Part shown: one piece after another, positions 58,148 through 64,000 of the stretch
How the letters are laid out: the number at the start of each line of letters is the position of its first letter
Numbering within the stretch: position 1 is the stretch's first letter
DNA from: F23-B02 sp963625685
GTDB taxonomy: Bacteria > Bacillota > Clostridia > Oscillospirales > Oscillospiraceae
Length of the DNA stretch: 64,000 nucleotides
Assembly: GCA_963625685.1 (NCBI GenBank)
Contig: CAVFTR010000004.1
Coordinates: forward strand, 62,001 to 126,000
Direction of reading: 5' to 3'
The notes under the pieces: model-generated
What the model saw: only the letters and a program-made list of their open reading frames with translations
Databases searched by the model: none
What the model was told of the DNA's origin: nothing
Made by a program: the position numbers and the translations under genes

Positions 58148-58849
58148 ATGGACAGGATATTGAACGAAGGCCTTGCGCAGCTCGGCGTCACGCCGGACGC
58201 GAGGGCCGTCGAGAGACTTAAGGCATATTACGAATATCTCGAGGAGCGAAACCGCGTCATGAACCTGACCGCCATAAGCGGTATGGAGGACGTCGCGAGG
58301 CTTCATTTTCTCGACTGCGCCGCGCTGCTCGGAGTCTGCGATTTTGCCGGCAAAAGGGTAGTCGACGTCGGGACGGGCGCGGGCTTTCCGGGCATGGTGC
58401 TCAAGATAGTGCAGCCGGATATGGACATAACGCTGCTGGACAGTCTCAATAAGCGTATTGACTTTCTCGCGCAGCTGAGCGATAAGCTCGCGCTCACGGG
58501 CATGGAATGTGTTCACGCCCGCGCAGAGGAGCTTACCGAGGAGCGCCGTGCGTCCTATGATATCGCCGTATCGCGCGCCGTTGCGCGTCTGGGCACGCTC
58601 TGCGAGCTGTGCCTGCCGTATCTGCGCACGGGCGGGACGTTTATCGCGATGAAGGGCCCCGACTGCGACGGGGAGGCCGCGGAGGCGGAAAGCGCCATGC
58701 AGCTGCTCGGCGCGCGGCTTAAAGACATCGTCCGCTACACCGTCCCGGGAACGGATATCACCCACGCCGCCGTCGTCATCGAAAAGGCAAAGCCCACGCA
58801 CCCGAAATACCCGCGCAAATGGGCGCAGATAAAAAAGCAGCCGCTGTAA
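58148..58849 (+). CDS. rsmG: 16S rRNA (guanine-527-N7) methyltransferase RsmG
   Basis: 233-aa SAM-dependent methyltransferase of the GidB family. The SAM loop is VVDVGTGAGFPGMVLKI (about residue 71), preceded by RNRVMNLTAI and the LHFLDCAALL block and followed by SRAVARLGTLCELCLPYL. It methylates G527 of 16S rRNA and affects streptomycin sensitivity in other bacteria. A weak TTGGAGC ribosome site overlaps the tail of the terminator. Confidence 0.93.
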   Translation: MDRILNEGLAQLGVTPDARAVERLKAYYEYLEERNRVMNLTAISGMEDVARLHFLDCAALLGVCDFAGKRVVDVGTGAGFPGMVLKIVQPDMDITLLDSLNKRIDFLAQLSDKLALTGMECVHARAEELTEERRASYDIAVSRAVARLGTLCELCLPYLRTGGTFIAMKGPDCDGEAAEAESAMQLLGARLKDIVRYTVPGTDITHAAVVIEKAKPTHPKYPRKWAQIKKQPL

Positions 58850-58915
58850 CGGCGCTTAAAAAGCTCAGGCCGCTGGAGAAGCGGGAATAACGGAGGCTTT
58901 CAACGGAGGAATTTT

Positions 58916-59374
58916 ATGAGCGTATGCACATTTATTGCGTCTGACTTCCCTTTAGCGGAAGCCGCGCCGGAGCGCGACTATCCGATCGAGATAAACGTCG
59001 ATAACGGTACGATATACGACGGAGATGCAGACGACAACTTTTTTCTGCTTCCGTTTACGGAGGTATGGGAATACAGCAGCAAAAAGCATGGAGTATGTCT
59101 GCAATGGAACTACTGCACGGAGGGCAGAGCGGGTCGGATCGTTGAGTATCTTAAAAACGCCCTGCAGAACACGGCTTCTGTGGAGCTTTGGCATGTGTGG
59201 TTAGGGACGGGCGATGAATTTGAGGTAAGACCTGTTGTTCATCGGCAGACGATATCCGTTGCCGGGCTTGCGGCAGAACATATCAGGAAAATTGATGAGG
59301 CGGAGCTCTGGAACACTCCCGATAAAATGTATCCCGGCAGACCGTCGTTCTATTGTTTGGAAATACGGCGATAG
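58916..59374 (+). CDS. Uncharacterised cytoplasmic protein, 152 aa
   Basis: No signal peptide or membrane helix. The sequence begins MSVCTFIASDFPL and contains FLLPFTEVWEYSSKKHGVCLQWNY, RAGRIVEYLKNAL and VELWHVWLGTG, with many aromatic residues. It gives the impression of a conserved orphan family in Clostridia, but I do not recognise a function. An ACGGAGGA ribosome site precedes the ATG. Confidence 0.65.
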   Translation: MSVCTFIASDFPLAEAAPERDYPIEINVDNGTIYDGDADDNFFLLPFTEVWEYSSKKHGVCLQWNYCTEGRAGRIVEYLKNALQNTASVELWHVWLGTGDEFEVRPVVHRQTISVAGLAAEHIRKIDEAELWNTPDKMYPGRPSFYCLEIRR

Positions 59375-59420
59375 TGCCGGAGCAGAATGCCTCTTGCAAA
59401 TGAAAAAAGCCATAAAATGA

Positions 59421-59453
59421 AAAAATGACCCGTCCTCAGGCAGGTCATTTTTT
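59421..59453. terminator. Terminator between convergent genes
   Basis: AAAAATGACC pairs with GGTCATTTTT around a 12-nt loop with inner CCT/AGG pairing. A and T runs on the two sides serve both the orphan gene and the minus-strand kinase gene. Confidence 0.8.
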
Positions 59454-59476
59454 CGTGCTGCCGGCATCAGACCGGC

Positions 59477-60409
59477 TTATTCGTATTCTCCGCCGCCGAT
59501 GAACTCGCGTATCAGCGCGTCGGGAGCGACGAGCTTTTCGTCTATAACGCCGAAGAGCTGGAGCGCGGGGAGCACCGTGCGCAGCTCGTCGTAGCGCTCT
59601 ATGCCCTCGGGAATGGAGGAGAACAGCTGCGTCGCCGTCTCGTTCATGACGGCCATCTCGTAGGGGAAGGCCGAGTCGAACAGGAAGTTTGCCTTGTTCT
59701 TGAACGGCGAGATGTAGCTCTTTTCACCTCTGCGGACGTTTGCCCACATCCTGAGCGTCATCGCGGGGTCCGCGCCGCGGAAGTTATAGTCGCGCACCGT
59801 GCGCCGCACGAGCCTGAACCAGGTGCCCTTGAAGCAGACCTGCCCGTTGAACTTGACGTTGCTGCGCGCCGAGATGTAGAGCTTGAAGGCGTCGGGGTGC
59901 TTTTCGGTTATCATATCATTCAGGGCGTGTATGCCCTCAAAAACGACTATCTCGTCCTTCTTGAGCTTTATCGACTTCGACGGCTCGAGCACGCGCATCT
60001 GGCGGGAAAACTCGTATTTCGGTATGAATATGCGCTTGCCCTCGGCCAGCATGGTGAAGTGCTCGTTCAAAAGCTCCATGTCGAGGCACAGAGGAGACTC
60101 CAGATCAATGTCGCCCTCGGGAGTACGCGGCGCGGTCGCGGGATCGACGGTCTTGAAATAGTCGTCCATGCCGACGTAGTGCGCGTGAACGCCGCGCCGC
60201 TCGAGCTCCTCGCTTATCTTGCGCGCGGTCGTCGTCTTGCCCGAGCCAGAGGGGCCGGACATGAGGACGATGGGGCTGCGCCTGCTGTTTTCGATTATCT
60301 TATCCGCCGCGTCTCTCACGCGGCCCTCGTACACCGCGTCGCAGTCCTCGATGAAGCCCCTGGGGTCGGCCACGGTGCGATAGTTTATCTCCTTGAGGTC
60401 AAATGCCAT
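59477..60409 (-). CDS. Uridine kinase/phosphoribulokinase family nucleoside kinase
   Basis: 310-aa P-loop kinase with Walker A GPSGSGKTTT near residue 52, YVGMDDYFK (substrate aspartate), and VVFEGIHALND as the Walker-B region. A 40-residue N-terminal extension and a 90-residue C-terminal extension set it apart from the roughly 210-aa uridine kinase. The substrate is uncertain. It starts at the last base of the hemZ stop codon (TAATG), so the two are coupled. Confidence 0.8.
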   Translation of the reverse strand: MAFDLKEINYRTVADPRGFIEDCDAVYEGRVRDAADKIIENSRRSPIVLMSGPSGSGKTTTARKISEELERRGVHAHYVGMDDYFKTVDPATAPRTPEGDIDLESPLCLDMELLNEHFTMLAEGKRIFIPKYEFSRQMRVLEPSKSIKLKKDEIVVFEGIHALNDMITEKHPDAFKLYISARSNVKFNGQVCFKGTWFRLVRRTVRDYNFRGADPAMTLRMWANVRRGEKSYISPFKNKANFLFDSAFPYEMAVMNETATQLFSSIPEGIERYDELRTVLPALQLFGVIDEKLVAPDALIREFIGGGEYE

Positions 60410-61887
60410 TACTTTTCGCTCTCCTTACTGTAGAAATCTATTATGCCCTGCTTGTCGCCGCAGGTCTTTTGTATGCCGGATATGTATTCGCTCGGATATT
60501 TCGGCGCAAAGAAGCGGATGTTCCGCCCGCCGCAGGGGGAGACGAGCTTTGTCGAGCCGCCGCCGCCGAGCGCGACGATGGAGCACAGCTCCTCCATGAT
60601 ACACACGTTGTACAGATTCTCGCTGCCGGGCCTTGCCCAGCCCACGTTTTCAAAGCCGCCGGACATGAATTTCTGCCTGTACAGATAGTACGGCGCCCAA
60701 CCGCCGCGGCGCAGCCTCTCCCCGGCGATATCGAGCATTCTGCCGACCTCGCGCTCACCCGGTATCTCGCTTCCCTCGAGCGTTATGCGCGAGCCCCTTT
60801 TGAGCGAGAGCGTGTGTACCGTTATATTCTCCGGCTCGAGCCCGATAACGGCGCCGAGCGTTTTTTCAAAGCCCTCGGCGCTGTCGGAGGGGAGCCCTGC
60901 GATGAGGTCCATATTCACCGCCATGCCGCCGATACGGCGCACCCTATCCAGCGCGTCGAGAATATCCCCCGCCGAGTGCCTGCGGCCTATGACCCCGAGC
61001 ACCTCGTCGCTCATCGTCTGCGGGTTGACGCTTATCCTGTCGACGCCGTGCGCGCGCAGAGCGCGCAGCTTATCCTCCGTTATAGTGTCGGGACGGCCTG
61101 CCTCGACGGTGTATTCGCGCAGGCGCGAAAGCTCAAAGCGCTCATCTATCTCAGAGCACAGCCGGTCAAGCTGATCTGCGCTCAGCGTCGTGGGCGTTCC
61201 GCCGCCCATGTATATGGATATGACCGAAAGCCCGAGCCTGCTCACGGCGTCCGCCGCCGCGTCGATCTCCTGCATGAGCGCATCCAGAAAAGGCGGGATG
61301 AGCTTCATGCTCTTTTCGACCGACTGGCTCACGAAGCTGCAATACGAGCACCTTGTAGGGCAGAAGGGTATGCCGACGTACAGGCAGATATCGCGCGCAT
61401 CCAGGCTCTTTACGATGCTCTCTGTCACAAGCGCCGTGTCGCGGCAGAGCGCGGCGCGCTGCCCGGAAACATCGTAGTCCGAGATGAATTTCCGCAGCGC
61501 CGCGTCGGGCGTTTTTCCTTTTAGCTCCTCGCGGAAGAGCTTCCCCGGCCTCACGCCCGTGAGCATGCCCCATGCGGGCCTTTCGTGCCCGGCTCTCAGC
61601 GCGGCGCGGTAAAACGCCGTTTTTATTATGCGGCTGCAAAGCTTATCCCTGGCTATACCGTCCGTCATAAGGGCGGTCCTGACGGAGCTTTTTGCTCTGT
61701 GCTCCGCTCCGTTTATGACAAGGCGGCAGCTTGCCGTCGTGAGGCTTTCGCCCTGCGAGAGCCTCAGCTCGACCCTGTCTCCCTCGGGCCTGCCCTCGGG
61801 GTATTCCGGCCGCTCGGCGGGGTAGAGCGACAGCAGCATCTGTTCGGCTGCGTATTTATAATCATGTCCGTAAAAATAAAGTCTCAC
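60409..61887 (-). CDS. hemZ: Oxygen-independent coproporphyrinogen III dehydrogenase-like radical SAM protein HemZ
   Basis: 492-aa radical SAM protein. The 4Fe-4S motif is FCPTRCSYCSF near residue 175, followed by MGGGTPTTLSADQL and the GLPSDSAEGFEKTL block. The first 160 residues form the extra N-terminal domain that marks HemZ versus HemN/HemW. A GTG start at 61887 has GGAGA 8 nt upstream and yields the standard MRLYFYGHDYKYAAEQ N terminus; an in-frame ATG 81 bp upstream lies before the promoter -10 box and is not used. Confidence 0.87.
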   Translation of the reverse strand: MRLYFYGHDYKYAAEQMLLSLYPAERPEYPEGRPEGDRVELRLSQGESLTTASCRLVINGAEHRAKSSVRTALMTDGIARDKLCSRIIKTAFYRAALRAGHERPAWGMLTGVRPGKLFREELKGKTPDAALRKFISDYDVSGQRAALCRDTALVTESIVKSLDARDICLYVGIPFCPTRCSYCSFVSQSVEKSMKLIPPFLDALMQEIDAAADAVSRLGLSVISIYMGGGTPTTLSADQLDRLCSEIDERFELSRLREYTVEAGRPDTITEDKLRALRAHGVDRISVNPQTMSDEVLGVIGRRHSAGDILDALDRVRRIGGMAVNMDLIAGLPSDSAEGFEKTLGAVIGLEPENITVHTLSLKRGSRITLEGSEIPGEREVGRMLDIAGERLRRGGWAPYYLYRQKFMSGGFENVGWARPGSENLYNVCIMEELCSIVALGGGGSTKLVSPCGGRNIRFFAPKYPSEYISGIQKTCGDKQGIIDFYSKESEK

Positions 61888-61917
61888 GGCGCGTCTCCTT
61901 GTGCGATGATAATTAAA

Positions 61918-61946
61918 ATTATACCACATGGAATTAATTATTACAA
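61918..61946 (-). promoter_or_regulatory. Promoter of hemZ and the kinase gene
   Basis: On the minus strand TTGTAA (61946-61941) and TATAAT (61923-61918) with a 17-bp spacer; the leader would be about 23 nt. Confidence 0.75.
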
Positions 61947-62056
61947 CAATTTGAAAGATAAGCTGCAAACAGAAGCTGCGGCTATAAAATATGCTGCGAT
62001 TTTTTTGATCTTTTTCGGTGATTTCTGCGTTTATATATATGAAAAGAGGTGAGCAG

Positions 62057-62593
62057 GTGGAGGACGCACTACTTATACATCGGATAAAGCAGGGCGACGA
62101 GGCGGCGTTTGAAACTCTCGTGCGGCGGCATTACGAGAACGTCTACGCCTTCTGCTTCCGCCGCTGCGGCGACAGGGAGCTGGCCGCCGACCTTACGCAG
62201 GAGGTGTTCCTCAGGCTCGTCACAGCAGTTTACGGATATTCGGTGACGGGAAGGTTCACAAACTATCTGCTGACCATTGCCGTCAACGTCTGCAACGACT
62301 ATTACAGGCGCAGAAGACCAGCCGGCGCAGAGCTTTCGGAGAACTTGACCGCAGCGCCCGACGCGGAGGAGCGGATACTCGAAAACGACAGCGCCGACGC
62401 CGTGCGCCGCGCACTGGACGAGCTTCCCGACGGGCAGCGTGACGCGGTGATACTGCGTTACTGGCACGATATGAAGCTGCGCGATATCGCTGCGGTGACG
62501 GGCGTCCCGCTTGCAACGGCAAAATCGCGCCTGCGGCTGGGCATGGCGCGGATGCGGAAAATACTCATGGAGGGTGAATACGATGAGACTTGA
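62057..62593 (+). CDS. ECF-type RNA polymerase sigma factor
   Basis: 178-aa sigma factor. Region 2 is at about residues 10-75 (LVRRHYENVYAFCFRRCGDRELAADLTQEVFLRL) and region 4 at 120-175 (LPDGQRDAVILRYWHDMKLRDIAAVTGVPLATAKSRLRLG). A GTG start with GAGGTGAG 5 nt upstream is chosen; an ATG 18 bp earlier is in frame but has no ribosome site. It overlaps the next gene by 11 bp and probably controls this ABC operon. Confidence 0.82.
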   Translation: MEDALLIHRIKQGDEAAFETLVRRHYENVYAFCFRRCGDRELAADLTQEVFLRLVTAVYGYSVTGRFTNYLLTIAVNVCNDYYRRRRPAGAELSENLTAAPDAEERILENDSADAVRRALDELPDGQRDAVILRYWHDMKLRDIAAVTGVPLATAKSRLRLGMARMRKILMEGEYDET

Positions 62594-63308
62594 ATATGAC
62601 GTTCCTTCACCGCCGGAGGGCGCTGTGGAGCGAACAATAGCGTCGGGTATTCGGCGTATGCGCATTTGCCGGCCGGCGAAAATGCCGCTTGCAAGGCTGT
62701 GCGGGCTGCAAATGGGCAGCTTCTCTCCGCTGTACTGGACAGCACAGCTAATGGCGCTTATCGCCATGCTCTGCCTGCACTCGGGCGGCACGGCGGACAC
62801 TGCGTCGGCGCAGCTTGCGATGATGGTTTATGCAGGAGCTATAAGCACGCTGGCCTGCCCCGAGCTCATGCGCGATATTTTCTGCCGGATGAGCGAGATA
62901 GAGCTGAGCTGCCGCATAAGCGGAGCAGAGCTTCTGGCTGCACGCCTGCTGATAATAGGGGCGGCAGACCTCGCCGGAGTCACGGCAGCGGCGGTGATCG
63001 CTGCGGCAAAATTTCAAACGGCGCTTGCCCTTACGCTCGTGACCGGTGCGGCGCTGCTGTTCTCGTCAGCCTTCATAACGCTTATCGTACTGCGCGCTCT
63101 GCCCGTTATCCGCAGCCGCGCAGCCGCGCTGTCGCTGTCGTTGACAGTCTCTGCCGCCGTGGGCATCGTGTGCGCGTCCGTGCCGTGGAGCATGCATGCA
63201 TGGTCTGCTTTCTGCGCCGTCAGCTTTGTGCTTCTGGCAGCGGAGCTTTGGCGCGAGCTCGGAAATGTAAAAACGGGAAAGGGGAACGGTATATGGAGCT
63301 GTGCCTGA
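62583..63308 (+). CDS. Polytopic membrane protein of the sigma/ABC operon
   Basis: 241-aa protein with a soluble N-terminal part of about 55 residues and six hydrophobic helices after it. The N part (PPEGAVERTIASGIRRMR, then a cytoplasmic loop with a Met/Cys-rich turn) could bind the sigma factor, while the helices could be a permease. It sits between an ECF sigma gene and an ABC ATPase gene, overlapping both. It may be an anti-sigma factor or an ABC membrane subunit; I cannot decide. Confidence 0.6.
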   Translation: MRLEYDVPSPPEGAVERTIASGIRRMRICRPAKMPLARLCGLQMGSFSPLYWTAQLMALIAMLCLHSGGTADTASAQLAMMVYAGAISTLACPELMRDIFCRMSEIELSCRISGAELLAARLLIIGAADLAGVTAAAVIAAAKFQTALALTLVTGAALLFSSAFITLIVLRALPVIRSRAAALSLSLTVSAAVGIVCASVPWSMHAWSAFCAVSFVLLAAELWRELGNVKTGKGNGIWSCA

Positions 63309-64000
63309 ATAACGTATCAAAGCAGTATAAGGACAAGCTTGCCGTCAACTCGCTGACGCTCACTCTGCGCGAGGGTGTCTACGGGCTGCTCGGACCGAAC
63401 GGCTCGGGAAAGACGACGCTCATGCGTATGATCTGCACTATCCTGCGGCCGAGCGGCGGCAGCATCACGCTTGACGGCGAGGATATCCGCGAACTCGGCG
63501 CGGGCTACCGCGACAAGCTCGGCTATCTGCCGCAGGATTTTGGCTATTATCCGAGCTTCACAGGACGTGATTTCCTCATGTACCTTGCTTCGCTCAAGGG
63601 ACTGACAAGGTATCAGGCCGAGGAAAAGTGCGCACAGCTTCTGGAGCTCACGGGTCTCGGTACTGCTGCGGATAAAAAGCTGCGCAGCTATTCGGGCGGC
63701 ATGCGTCAGCGCATCGGCGTTGCTCAGGCGCTCATAAACGATCCGAAAATACTCATTCTCGACGAACCGACGAGCGGCCTCGATCCCGCAGAGCGCGCAA
63801 AATTCCGCAATCTAATAAGCAGTCTGTCAAAAGAACGCATAATTTTATTATCGACGCACATCGTCTCGGACGTGGAGTATATCGCCGACCGTATCGTGCT
63901 CATGAAAAACGGACAGGCCGCCCTTGAGGATACGGGCGAGGATATATGCAGCGGCATCTCCGGTATGGTGTGGGAGTGCTGCGCTGCACAGCAGGAGGCG
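63293..64000 (+). CDS. ABC transporter ATP-binding protein, cut by the window end
   Basis: 236 codons are open to the window edge without a stop. Walker A GPNGSGKTT near residue 36, LPQDFGYYPSFT Q-loop region, signature YSGGMRQR, Walker B ILILDEPTSGLDP and switch histidine STHIVSD are all present. The type resembles drug- or bacitracin-export ATPases (BcrA/CcmA class). It overlaps the membrane-protein gene by 16 bp; a permease gene probably follows beyond the window. Confidence 0.85.
   Translation, partial: MELCLNNVSKQYKDKLAVNSLTLTLREGVYGLLGPNGSGKTTLMRMICTILRPSGGSITLDGEDIRELGAGYRDKLGYLPQDFGYYPSFTGRDFLMYLASLKGLTRYQAEEKCAQLLELTGLGTAADKKLRSYSGGMRQRIGVAQALINDPKILILDEPTSGLDPAERAKFRNLISSLSKERIILLSTHIVSDVEYIADRIVLMKNGQAALEDTGEDICSGISGMVWECCAAQQEA

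Noticed and set aside
1..64000. tRNA, rRNA, CRISPR, prophage or insertion sequences
   Set aside because: No cloverleaf, repeat-spacer array, integrase, transposase or terminal repeats were recognised while reading both strands; short or divergent RNA genes could still be missed.

Overview
The window reads as chromosome of an anaerobic, spore-forming member of the Clostridia, most likely a gut Oscillospiraceae/Ruminococcaceae-type organism. The evidence is a GC-rich sequence, sporulation genes (yabP, yabQ, spoIIE, spoIIP, a SleB-type hydrolase), a CoA-acylating 2-oxoacid:ferredoxin oxidoreductase, an N-terminal-rubredoxin (reverse) rubrerythrin, HemZ, ECF vitamin transporters and sigma-A promoters close to TTGACA-17-TATAAT. 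No rRNA, tRNA, CRISPR array, prophage or insertion sequence was recognised.

Layout. 0-4.5 kb (minus): methionine gamma-lyase, then a YtrA-type GntR regulator with an ABC ATPase and permease. 4.6-15.4 kb (plus): about twelve tightly packed genes forming a probable long operon: rRNA methyltransferase, group II ECF module EcfA1-A2-T, truA, a lipoprotein, a CvpA-like protein, a zinc-finger/ClpC fusion, threonine aldolase, macrodomain, rhomboid and DUF523. 15.4-16.9 kb: yabP-yabQ-divIC-S1 cluster. 16.9-18.6 kb: a non-coding stretch with a stand-alone 27-residue membrane peptide unit, then an apparently leaderless rluA-type gene. 18.7-22.8 kb: potABCD polyamine importer. 22.8-27.0 kb: accessory patch of unknown secreted or anchored proteins and an ECF sigma factor with a DUF4367 partner. 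27.0-34.0 kb: a cobalamin-riboswitch operon encoding an S-layer-anchored protein, a DUF4430 (transcobalamin-like) lipoprotein and a complete dedicated ECF transporter. 34.2-37.8 kb: P-loop protein plus KOR/VOR genes with high-expression codon choice. 37.8-44.0 kb: spoIIE, copA, PadR pair. 44.0-45.6 kb: SH3b/NlpC hydrolase. 45.8-49.5 kb: apbE-mpg-recG. 49.5-54.7 kb: MarR-controlled heterodimeric ABC exporter and a LysR regulator. 54.8-58.8 kb: rubrerythrin, spoIIP, TSCPD protein, SleB hydrolase, rsmG. 58.9-64.0 kb: an unknown protein, a nucleoside-kinase-like gene, hemZ, and an ECF sigma/membrane protein/ABC ATPase operon cut by the window end.

The most interesting unit is the B12 operon. One vitamin-responsive transcript appears to encode a whole capture chain: an outer surface protein with SLH anchors and a possible second DUF4430-like fold, a membrane lipoprotein with a DUF4430 domain, and a four-part ECF importer. 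A 13-codon reading frame with a strong ribosome site lies directly behind the riboswitch. All functional statements are inferences from motifs and gene context read by eye; no database search was run.
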